A stretch of DNA of 17,003 nucleotides from Eutypella sp. D-1 (lineage: Eukaryota > Ascomycota > Sordariomycetes > Xylariales > Diatrypaceae), in contig JAJTTP010000056.1 in NCBI GenBank assembly GCA_023313575.1, positions 1-17,003 of the forward strand, written 5' to 3'. The notes beneath the pieces are model-generated. The model saw nothing but the letters and a program-made list of their open reading frames with translations, had not been told where the DNA came from and made no database searches. This document shows, piece by piece, positions 1 to 10,300 of the stretch; the first letter of the stretch is position 1; every line of letters starts with the position of its first letter. Made by a program: the position numbers and the translations under genes.

Positions 1-23
1 AATAATTTTATACCTGTAACCTT

Positions 24-40
24 ACGTAGCGCGCCTACGT
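24..40. repeat. GC hairpin near the window's left edge
   Basis: ACGTAG (24-29) pairs with CTACGT (35-40) around CGCGC, a compact G+C-rich hairpin in A/T-rich intron sequence. Confidence 0.6.
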
Positions 41-219
41 TGAAAAAAAATAAATCGACGTGCCTAACTCAGTACGCGATTTTTTTTTAACTCAAAGCAT
101 CCCATTTAGTAGTACGAAATACGAAGTAATGGTCTTTCCTTATTAACATAACGAGGTAGTGCTAAAGCCTCCACTTAACGGTACTGCTTCCGTTTTTCCA
201 ATTGTTTAAATTAATCTTA

Positions 220-1215
220 TTAAGAATACTTATTTACAGTTTTAGACAGACTTATCAATTTTTGTCTTTGTACAGGATCTAAATGTTCTTCTTGCTTTAT
301 AGAATTACGTATTTGTTTTCATAATAAATAACTAGAAGCTTTTTTAGTTAATAATGTAAAATCTGAATTTTCCAAATAATTAATAACAGCTAAAGTATCA
401 TATAAACCATTTACTCTAAAATATCAAATATTGTCATGGTAATGTCTATTTATAATCCCTACTTTGAAAAGTTCAAAAAGTCTGTCTAAAACCACTTTTT
501 TATTATCAACCCCTTTTTGAGTTAAATCGAAACCAAGGCGATAATACCGGTTTTCCTCACGCAGTGAGGAAAATCCTACATGAAAACACCCCTCTGCGTC
601 TATAAACCCTAGTAATCATGTATCATCTAAGGTTATAGTTTTTGTTGTTTTAATAGGTTCTATATATTCATAAACACTTGTATCTATCCCAAATTCTTTC
701 AACTACTTAAGCACGACTTCTAGACTTTTACTACTTATGTTAAGCGCATATAAAAATTTATTAAAAGACTCCAGCTTATCCGGAGTTCTAAGATTACCAT
801 TAAAAATTAAGCAATCAAATACAAACCTAATTTATCTTGAACTACAAATCGTGAAGTAGTTTTTCCTTTGAGATAGAACTTTCCCAGGTTAAGTTCTTTT
901 TGAAATATACTCTAAGACTTGTTTATCTCTTGGTATCTTGACTAATTACAAAATAAAGAATCACCTCTTGTTGATTTAATATAAAACTACCGTCTCCTTC
1001 ACTAAAACCCAATTAACCAGTTTAGAAACTCAGGGCTCGGTTGTTTATTTTTCCTGCATCTGTATTTTTTACGGCTACGCATCTGGCATTTAATTGATAA
1101 TATTTTTTAAACATATCTTCTTTATCTCCTTTATACAGTAACTGCGCAAGATATTGAAGTATGTAATGCCTCTAAAGTCGGTTGATAATTAAAATAAGTA
1201 CCCGCAATAATAAAT
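220..1215 (-). pseudogene. LAGLIDADG homing endonuclease of cox1 intron 9 (frameshifted)
   Basis: N-terminal fragments in changing frames (GTYFNYQPTLEALHTS, FKKYYQLNARCVAVKNTDAG, then SPEFLNW) lead to motif 1, LIGFSEGDGSFIL (about 980-1015). Domain 1 is broken by shifts near 915-925 and 795-835. From NGNLRTPDKLESFNKFLYAL the frame is clean for about 200 codons to the stop at 220-222, apart from one in-frame TAG after LEVVLK (about 700). Motif 2 is WLLGFIDAEGCFHV (583-618), followed by RLGFDLTQKGVDNKKVVLDR and a typical end (LLTKKASSYLLWKQIRNSIK). The acids in EGDG and DAEG are intact. The TAG could be a true nonsense mutation, since no neighbouring base shift explains it. Confidence 0.85.
551..573. 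repeat. 23-nt perfect palindrome inside the intron 9 endonuclease ORF
   Basis: TTTTCCTCAC (551-560), loop GCA, GTGAGGAAAA (564-573). It lies just after LAGLIDADG motif 2 and codes the variable loop FSSLREEN. Ten perfect base pairs with a 3-nt loop in coding sequence is unlikely to be chance. Confidence 0.75.
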
Positions 1216-1238
1216 AAAAAATAAAAACAGGGCCGTAG

Positions 1239-1329
1239 AAAAGATGTTGGAACAGAATAGGATCACCCCCACCTGCTAATTCAAAAATGAGGTATTGAAA
1301 TTTCTATCTGTCAATACCATAGTTATTCC
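1239..1329 (-). CDS. cox1: cox1 exon 9 ([16 protein letters not shown] to QHLF)
   Basis: Codes [31 protein letters not shown] in two frames: one T is missing in the T run after TCA (plus strand A run 1283-1287), so the second half is shifted. It ends within CTTTT, before CTACGG; the exact last base is uncertain by two. The next residues of Cox1, WFFGHPEVY, are outside the window. Confidence 0.92.
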
Positions 1330-4300
1330 CTGTTTTTCGCATTAATCTACCTACCTTAGTACTTATAATAATCTTTGTTCAAAGAATTTTAAAAATTCTA
1401 AAAAAAATCAATAATTTTCGGTAGATATTCAACACATCACTACGTTGGTTGGACTATCTCTTATATATTTTTTTCTTTTTTTTTTTTTTTTACCTGTACT
1501 TATACTGATACCGAAGGGATATGGCAGGCCTAATTTATTAGAAAATAATGAATTTAGATTATCTTGATTCCAAATATTGTCACGATTATTTTCTAATTTA
1601 AAAATAAGTTCCTCATAAGATATATGAGGGTTTTTTTTCTGAGATTATTATTATAATATACAAAAAATTTTTGAGATATTTCCTATTTTATTTCAACTCT
1701 AAAGATATAATTCCTAATCTTAATTAACTAATTGTTATTATTATATTATTATTTAATGATGAACAGCCTGAAGTGTAGGTGAATTATTATTCACATGATT
1801 TATAAGATCTTGTCTAAATCTACGCATACTATCTAATGTACGCTCTTGAGATTGCACAACAGCAGGACTTCGAGTAAGCCCCTTCGGTTTCCATAATGTC
1901 TTCAAAATTTGCTATTACAACATTAAGTCTACTTACTCCAAATCTTGCGTGATCTAGAGGCATTTGATTCATAGCAGTAACTCTACCATCAAATATATCA
2001 AGGTGAAGTTGGATTATCTATGAAGGGACCACCTATATGATTTGTAGTTCCAGGTATTCCACTACCTGGCATTAACGCAGCACGCCACACGCGATTAAGA
2101 GATATATCTCTAAAGCAGCTACAGCTTTACTTCGAACACCTCGTTGACCCAAAATATTCAGCTGTAGCTTGATGAGGCATTTGAGGGTGATTCTCCGCAC
2201 CCACATCCAAACCATCATACGGTCGAGGGTCATAATCCGCTCTGTTGTCCACACTACTATTACGAGAAGTATGCTTGAGAACTTGGTCTAGAATTCCCGG
2301 GATTCATAGAATTAGGAGATTCTGACCTCCTTGACTCTAATATTTCCTTTATATTACTCTCCTTTAATGAGTCTGCTCCATTATCTAATGATATACCACC
2401 TAACGGTAAACCTAAAAATTTACCTTCACAACCAGCTAATAAGTTTGATATTTTTATATTAAAGAATTTACCTGCGAAAGGTAAATGTAGTGAATAAATA
2501 AAACCCGGTATACTAACTATATTAGTTAATACATAAAAATCAAAAATATAATGAATACCGCACTTTATAAGAAAACCATACAAACCAGAACACAACAAGT
2601 TAATAACATTAATCAAGTAAACTTAGGAATTATCCCCCTTCATATTCCACTTTGTAAAGGTAGACTTACAAAGGCGTGAGGTTTAGGTGGACTATTTAAA
2701 GCCAAACCTAAGATCATATGACCTCTTAAAGAGGGATTTCTAGCTACTCCTAAAATTAATGCACCTAAAAATCAAAAAATTAATACACCTGAAAATACAT
2801 AAAAAACAGAGAGAATTCCCAAGTTTAACTATGGTATATACTAGATAAAAAAAAAAAAAAAGAAAAAAAATATACTTTGGCATATAGTCTCTGAAGGTTA
2901 TAGAAAACATTATTTTCTAGCTTTCCTGCTGATTGTCATTATTAAAAGAGTTTCCAGCAATTAGCCAAATTTAGAGCCGGCAGAACTGATTTACCGGCTA
3001 ATACAGGTAAAGATAATAATAATAATACAGCTGTAATAACTACAGCTCATCCAAATAAAGCTAATTTCAATTTTATAACTAAAATCCATATATTCAAGTC
3101 GCAAAAAGCCCCTGATATTTTTTGTTTATTAGTACCCTAGCGTATTTACCTTAAGGTACAAGAGTCTACTAATAAATTAAAATATTTATCTTCATGCATA
3201 ATATCATATTCTACTTTCTATTAAAATTCATATTAGATTTTATTGCTAATATTTCATCTAATCCTTCTTTAGTTAATGAGATTTCCGAGCCATTAAATCA
3301 GATACTCTTTTAAAATCCTCATAATTTCTTAATTTATCCCCTACTAAAGAATATTTATCAAAAAAAGGGATAATTTTATTTTGTATGTCTGACAATTTTG
3401 TTACTGCAAATCTTATAACAGATGAAGACTCACTAATTGTGATAGATCCACAACCTAGTGCTAATTTTATTTCTTCCATTAATTGCATATCTCTTAGACC
3501 TTGCACCACTATAAAATTTAAAGTTACACTTAAACCTAATTTGTGAGTTTTTAGATTTACTAGTTTTTACATAAAAAACAACCCTCCCCATCTACAAATC
3601 CTGCTATTCAATAATTTATATCGAATAATTTATCATTTTATCTAAAGTAAATTCTGGTCTTACCTCTGGATTAGCATTAGGAAATTCTGATAATAATCTT
3701 TCAGGTAAACCTTTATTCATCGAAGCTCTGATATTGACTAAATTTCTCATATCCTGTAAATGTTCTTTATTTGCTATAAGATCGTAAGCTTTTTTAAATA
3801 ATATAAAATCACTATGTTTTTGACTTCTTAAAGGGTACGAATTAAAATGCTCCATTACTCTTAATAAATCTGTCAAAGATACTACTTGATAATTAGCAGC
3901 ATCTTTATGTATAGTCACATTACCCACCAAAAAAAATTTTTGTATCTTATATAAAACATCAACTTCTTTTACATGAAGGTGTATAGAAAAGACCAATCTT
4001 ACACTCCATCCTGATCTCACTTAGGGTTTTTATATATAACTAGTTGAAAACATGACTCCGCGTCACAAAACCCTGTCACTCAATTTGGATTTAATTTTTC
4101 ATTGTATGTAGAATATTTCGTTAAATAATTATACGCCACATAAAATACGGCGAGGGAAAATTAATATATAACTTCCAATAACCAGATTTCCTGGTCTCTA
4201 GAGCACACCTTACAATTATGACTGAATAATTGAAGAACCATCTACTCGTTGCTCTTTTGCAGACTTTAAATTAAATCTGACTTAGATCCGCGATCACCCA

Positions 4301-7300
4301 TTACTACTGCCGTAATCTCTAATAATGTTACTATACCCTAAGTCATTAATCAGGCCGGATGTAAAGTTTCCTGTACATCTTAGTTATTAGAGCTTTAGGG
4401 CTTTCCCGGAATTTGGCTCTTTTGCACAAATTAGCTACATTTATGCAATTTAATACCAGGAGTTCTCATATTAACTATTGTAGTTATGACACTTAAATTC
4501 ATTTTCACCCTCCGGTCCCACGTAACTCTGAGGAGATTCGCTTACCTGACAATTATACCCCGCTCTATTCCCCTTTTACCGGGCTAGGCGGAAGTAAAAT
4601 AATAGGGTGAAATCCAGGAATGTCTTTTCCGGATTATATTTAGATATTAACATAATATTACTACTATGGTTGGACCATATCTTAAGCGCATCGATAAATC
4701 GACACGGTCTATAACGTATGGCCTCTGAAGATCTTACTAATAAAAAGTAAGTTTCCTGCTGATTGTCCTAAATATTCTATATACTATTAATAGTGATTTA
4801 GGATATCCCAGCAAACAGTTAAAAAATTTTATATCAACCTCATATTAACTACTAAATTTTTTTCATAATTAATTATATTATTTTACAAAAGTTTTACAAA
4901 TATACCCATGATAAGTTATATTCGTATCTAACCGCTTAACTATTGTTTTTTGAGAAACCGGGAAACCTTTACTTGAAAAAAACTTTACACATTGACCTAA
5001 GCTTTCCAATACTATTTCCTCTCTACTTTCAATATTAATTAACAATATAGATTTACTTAAGCTGTTAACAGGTTTACTTCTATTAAACTTAACTCTATCC
5101 TGTTGTAACATTATAGATATTTCTGGTAAAGTCATCTCGGTGACTTTAGCTGTATCTACCCGTTCTCTTAAAAATAAATACTTACCTAAATAATAAGTAC
5201 CCTCAGTAAGGTGTTTAGTAAATGTAAAATGACTAATATTAAGTTTAGATATAAAATCTTTTTGTTGTAAAGTAAAATAATAAAGTATGGATTTGTCCCT
5301 GTTATACATGTATAAAGGTTTAGCTGTAGATCCACTAGGATTGTTTGCAACTTTATAGTGTTTAAATTAAAAGTAGGATCTAATAGAAAATATTGTTCTA
5401 GAACTATCTCTGGCCTAAACTCAGGGTAATAAGGTAAACATATTACTTCTAATCTAAACCAAGCTAGACCTTTTGGTCAATTAAAGGAATTAGTTGACCT
5501 GTATCTTTATGTGTTTTATTTAAGTAACCTCTTAATCTCAAAGCCAACTGAGAAGATGAACCTACATATTTTTGGTTCGTATCCAAACAAGTAAATATAT
5601 AAACACCTCGTCGTTGTGTTTTACTATGAGGCAAACCTAGCTTATCATCAATTAAAGTTCTAGTTTCTTTTTTATGTAAATCATTAAAAACCATCCTAGG
5701 CATATTTATTAAAGAATTCAATGTCTCTTCACTAACTAATATATTAGAGTAAGCTAATATTTCATTTAACACCTTTATAGTTAACTGTTTACCGCTATTA
5801 ATCTGAGCTTTAGCTAACTCATGAGCATAAACACTGTTTCCTTTTCTACCTAAAATAAGACCCCAGTCTAGTTTTTTATTAGAATCTTTAAAAGGTTCTA
5901 TTTCAGATTCCAGGTCTGAACACTTCTCTGAGCGAGAGAAGTTATTAGATTTACTACTATAGTTAGCTGTAAATATTAAACTACCTCCATAATAGTTAAA
6001 TCCTCCTGGTCCACAAGAATAGTTAAATTTGTGCGAAGCGGCGACTTTGTATTTTTCATTATTAAAAATTAATAAAAAATTGAGAAAAAAAGAACTCGAA
6101 ATTGATAGCTCCTAAAAGTGAAGAAACACCCGATAAATGAAGAGCAAATATAGCTAGATCTACACTAGGTCCACTATGACTTTGTACTCCTGCTAACACG
6201 GCAATAAAATTTATCCAACAAATTCTTAATAGTCTTCTTTTTATTATTAACCTGGATCCCTGCCTACGAAGTCAGGAGGGATAAGAATAAAAGCAAAGCT
6301 TGTGCCCTACTTTGCTTTAACCTTCTAGTAGTAAAATATACAAAAAGAAAACTAATCTTACAGTAAATAAATAGATTATTAACCTGTTAAATTTCCATAA
6401 TCTCCCTACTTAACCAAAATCTTATTCTGAATATCGAGGATACATACCTGAGATACCGTGTATTACAGATGACTACCGTCTTCACTACCAGAACAAAAAA
6501 GAAGTAAAAAGCTAGCCTGAAAAAGGGGAATTTTATACCCCACCTGAATGAAATTAGCCACCCTCAGACTACACATCTAAAAATGCAAAGCAATGTGACC
6601 TACTGTGTCGTCTTACTCGGTAAAAACTCCCCTGAAATAGTAAAAATAAACTTTACTAAAAATAGCTACAATGCAACAATAACAGCAAACAATAAGCAGC
6701 CAAATAAAGCTAAAGTTGTCTTCCTTTATTTATACCTGATTTTAAGGTAATAATCCGATTTAACCCTTCTTCAGTTGTATGTTGCTTAGCTTTTATTATT
6801 TCAGCAGCTCTACATCAATCTTTGAAGTTATCCGATTTCACCCCAAAAACATTACACTTTTGAAAAAATGGAATTATTTTTTCATAATTATCTGAAAACT
6901 TGTAAACCGAAAAATTAACAATAGGATCTCTAGAAGATGCCTCTAATATTCCACACCCAAAAAAAGCAATAAAACTCTCCAGTAATCTCTCATCACGAGA
7001 ATGTTGAGTGATTTGGAATACTAAATATACCTGGTCTATTCTTCTGTTGGGTCGTTTTACTAAAGTTATTTTAAAACAACCTTCAGCAGAAGTAAATCCG
7101 GCCATTCACTGGCCATCTGGTACTGTTTTATTTTCTACACAAGGTCTAAAAGTAGGTATAACGTCAGGAAAGTAAACCTGTAATTCAGCTGGCAAACCAA
7201 GATTAATAACAGCTTTAATTGATACAATTTTATTTAATCCTTTCTTAGTTAAATGTTCTTTATTTATCATCATGTTAACAACTTCTCTGAATAGAATATA

Positions 7301-10300
7301 ATCTGCTAACTTATGAGTTATTAAAGGGTATTTATCAAAGTGTGGGATTACTTTATTAACAATATCCTTTACAGATTCAACTTTAAATTTGACTTATTAT
7401 TTAAATCATTTCTTATGTAACCTACTCCGAATATGTTTGAATCTCTTGCAAAATCATAAGATCTTTTTTATGTAGAGTTATTGAAAAACCAGCTTCAACC
7501 GTAAAACCTAAACGATATTTAGGTTTTCTTCTTACTCTAATCATAAATGAACCCTCTCCATCTACAAACCCTGTAATAAATCAAGGATGAAGAGCACAAC
7601 TCGTCACCTCAACCTCAGGATTTTTAATTGAAGACTGAGAAGAAATTGAAGAAAATTCTCGGAATATAGGTAAGCAAATTTGATTAGAAAGGATTTTCAT
7701 TTGATAATTTCTCGCGAAACCCGTTAGAGTACATCTTAATTGTATACTGTTTATACAACAACTACCATTAACTCGTTGCTCTTTTACAACAACACCTTCG
7801 GATATTGCTGACTTAGATCCGCGATAACCCACCTCCTTTTCAGAATCCTCCAAGCTTGTTACCGTACATGAATAATTACTTCATCCACTTATACTTCCTA
7901 AAGCATAGCTTGGTACTTGGTGTTCAAGGGTGTCCCCGGAATTTGATAGTTTATCCCGCACGAATGATCTCCCACATCGTTCAGCAGGAGGGTAACTTTT
8001 TATTAATAACCTCATATTTCTATTATAATTTATTGAATTTATTATATTTATACCGCCCCTAATAATATTAAAAATCCACGAGTCGCGCCTTATCTTTGAT
8101 CGGCGCAACGACTAAAAAAAAAATCAAAAACTAAATTCTAAATTTAGAAATAATACTTTAATAGATTCGTTTAAGAATTTATTTGGATTTTTTTTAAAGG
8201 AGGCTCGCGATTCAAAAAATCAAAAAATAAAATATAATAAATAACTATCGTTATATCCATCATTCACATGATGGGTTGGACTATACCATCATCCTAATAA
8301 TAAACCTTAATCCTGATGAATATTTTTAAAATCTTTATCTAATCTAGTTGATCTTAAATTTCTCACCAATTTTCTTATTTTACTTAATTTTTCATATTTT
8401 CCTTTATGTTTTACATAACTTCTAGCTCAAATTCTAAACTCTACTCCTTTCATACCTTTAAAGCAATTACAAAAGTAAGACATTATATTTTCTATAGCAC
8501 GAGAATTGGTTGTAATTACTGCGTTATATGTATTTTTTTTTACTACGTTAACACCTAGTATTAAAGAAATAGCTTTCAAAACAATAACATCTAATTTTGA
8601 GTTATCTCAAAAGCATGGACTATACGAGTAGATGTTTTACTTACTAAATAAAAACTACCTTCAGCTTCTGTAAAACCAATTAATCAATACTTACTAATTA
8701 CTAATTTAGCTTCATTAGTATTATTCACTTCAAAGTTAACAACTTCTCAAGCAGGTGAAACATAGTTATCAGCCTTCTGTTCATTAATTAAGTCTAATAA
8801 TAACCTATCTTTCTCTTGTTTAGCTAAACTACTATTTTCTAAAATGTGATAAGCTTCTTTAAATTTACAATAAGAGTAGTGTTTACTTGTTAATAAAGGG
8901 TATTTATCAAAAATGGGTAAAATAATAGATCCAATGGTTTTTCTATCTCTAACTCTAAAATCAGCTTTTGTATTATCAGCATTAGTATTTACTGAACCAA
9001 CTCCTAATTGAGTTTTAACAAAGTATAATAATCTTAAATTATATGTACTTTGAGTCAATTTAAAGAAAAGAGTTCATTTACCATCTTTAGACCTATAGAT
9101 AGTAAAACTTCCATCGCCATCTGTAAAACCAACTAATCATTGATGAAAATTTTCCTTATTTTCGTAATATTTAGATTTGTTAATTCATCTTGAATGATCA
9201 TGAATATAATTAGGATGCCCTACGTTCAGTCTCTGATGGGAATTAAACATTATTAGTGTTTTATCCCAGGCATATTGTCTTAAATCTAATTTAATAAATA
9301 AAACTAGAAAAATTAAGTACCTTCTTACTGTTATATATAATAATAACGAGTAGTACATAACTCTATCAATAAAGATATTAAGAGTTCTACGCATCGAATA
9401 GGGTTTTATAACCCTTGAGTTACCTCAAAGCAACTCCTTACCCTTAAGAGTTCATCCTGTACCAGCTCCTCCTTCTATTACAGCAGAGAACACTAATAAT
9501 AGTAAACTAGGTATTAATAGTCAAAAACTGATATTATTAAGACGAGGGAATCGTTGCACATATATATATTAACCGTTTTCTTTTAAATGCTTTATAAGTT
9601 TTTCTACAATAGTCTGCCCGGGAGTCTTACTAAAAAGACCAGTATTTCTATATAAACCTCTATAATCATTAAGATACCGCTCTATAGGACTCCTAGGTTT
9701 ATTAAATTTATACCTAAATCCCTTAATTGAACAGATTCCTGACTTACATTCCCATTATAAGTAGTTTTTGTTGCCTTTGCCCATTCGGTACCCTTTCCAT
9801 GAAGATATTCAAGATGAGCAATAGCATCTTCTCTACCCTTAATTTCAGTCTTAGAAGATAAATCAGCTGCTCATTCAGAAGATCCTTCAGGTTTAGAGTC
9901 ATAATCTCTTGAAAGACTAGCGTGAACACCTTCTCCAGGATTTGGCCCTCCTCCTGGATTTGGCCCTCCTCCTGGAGAAGGTCCTCCTGGAGAAGGTCCT
10001 CCTCCTGGAGAAGGTCCTCCTCCTGAACCATTATTAGAATTATCTCCGAAAAGTTCGAAAGAAAAACATTCCAAGCTAAAATCATAAATCGAAGTAAACA
10101 AAAAATTCATTAGATTTAAAATAAAGACAAACCAAACATAAATTACAGGTACATATTTGCCATATTCAATAAAAAAAGATATCATCTGAAAAATATATTA
10201 CTACCATAATCATATATTAATATGTATATAGACTTAAATTTAAAAAAAACACTATTTTTGAGACAAAAAAAATAATAAAATATATGTACAGCAATTCCAC

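Larger units (their letters stand above)
1..1238 (-). mobile_element. cox1 intron 9: group I-type intron with LAGLIDADG ORF (3' end outside window)
   Basis: Begins after QHLF, a frequent insertion point in fungal cox1. The ORF occupies 220 to about 1210. The last 219 bases of the window (1-219) hold no exon and no clear Q, R or S box, but include a GC hairpin at 24-40; the core and exon 10 must lie to the left. Group I assignment rests on the endonuclease type and insertion site. Confidence 0.75.
1330..2992 (-). mobile_element. cox1 intron 8: group I intron with a membrane-protein ORF in its P8-side loop
   Basis: P1 AGCCGGT/GCCGGCT has U-G at the splice site. Q-like GACAATCAGCAGGAAAG (2921-2938), R AACCTTCAGAGACTATATG (2881-2899). 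The best S box, AGAGATAGTCC, is 1.4 kb away at 1451-1463 (GACTAT/ATAGTC), so the ORF sits between the P7 strands. An alternative S-like ATAGTTAAAC at about 2825-2835 pairs less well. After the S box, 1330-1450 runs to the G before exon 9 (GGAATAACT). No LAGLIDADG or GIY-YIG motif was found in this intron. Confidence 0.85.
4490..6099 (-). mobile_element. cox1 intron 6: group I intron with GIY-YIG ORF
   Basis: Starts after U (AATT) and ends in G before TCATAACT. Minus-strand core: Q GACAATCAGCAGGAAAC (4751-4767), R AAGATCTTCAGAGGCCATAC (4715-4734), S AGATATGGTCC (4672-4684). P7 is GGCCAT with ATGGTC, where the other introns here have GACTAT with ATAGTC. The ORF is upstream of the core. Between the S box and the 3' splice site, 4490-4670 holds peripheral helices and no gene. 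Confidence 0.92.
6197..8197 (-). mobile_element. cox1 intron 5: group I intron with LAGLIDADG ORF
   Basis: Lies between the tentative exon 5 and exon 6 and ends in G before TTAGCAGG. Its 5' third carries blocks (AATTCCGGGGACACCC, GCGGATCTAAGTCAG, AAAGAGCAACGAGTTAATGG) that recur in intron 7, marking both as the same intron family. After the ORF stop (6710), 6197-6709 has no gene: it is the 3' part of the intron, with a hairpin AAGCAAAG/CTTTGCTT (6291-6317) and a CCTGACTTCGTAGGCAGG-like stem. I could not place P7 securely. Confidence 0.82.

Noticed and set aside
2072..2254. Separate 60-codon ORF
   Set aside because: Only its last part (from [16 protein letters not shown]) is in the frame of the intron 8 membrane protein; it is a frame fragment caused by indels, not a separate gene.
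6640..6713. A possible duplicate of cox1 exon 8 (LALFG) after the intron 5 ORF
   Set aside because: Only 14 nt match exactly (CCAAATAAAGCTAA on the plus strand); the following residues diverge and hit a stop, so chance is enough to explain it.
7856..8062. Plus-strand ORF of 68 codons
   Set aside because: It lies opposite the leader of the intron 5 endonuclease frame, which has clear family sequence; composition is that of an antisense shadow.
8606..8620. Second S-box-like sequence (CGTATAGTCCATG) in intron 4
   Set aside because: It lies in the middle of LAGLIDADG domain 2 codons (TRIVHA); the S box after the stop codon (8278-8288) is better placed for the 3' splice site.
9744..10085. Alternative frame through the Gly-Pro repeat ([13 protein letters not shown]...)
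   Set aside because: The frame beginning at 10185 has the ATG, membrane segment and a longer, more protein-like C-terminus; this one is the repeat read in a second frame.
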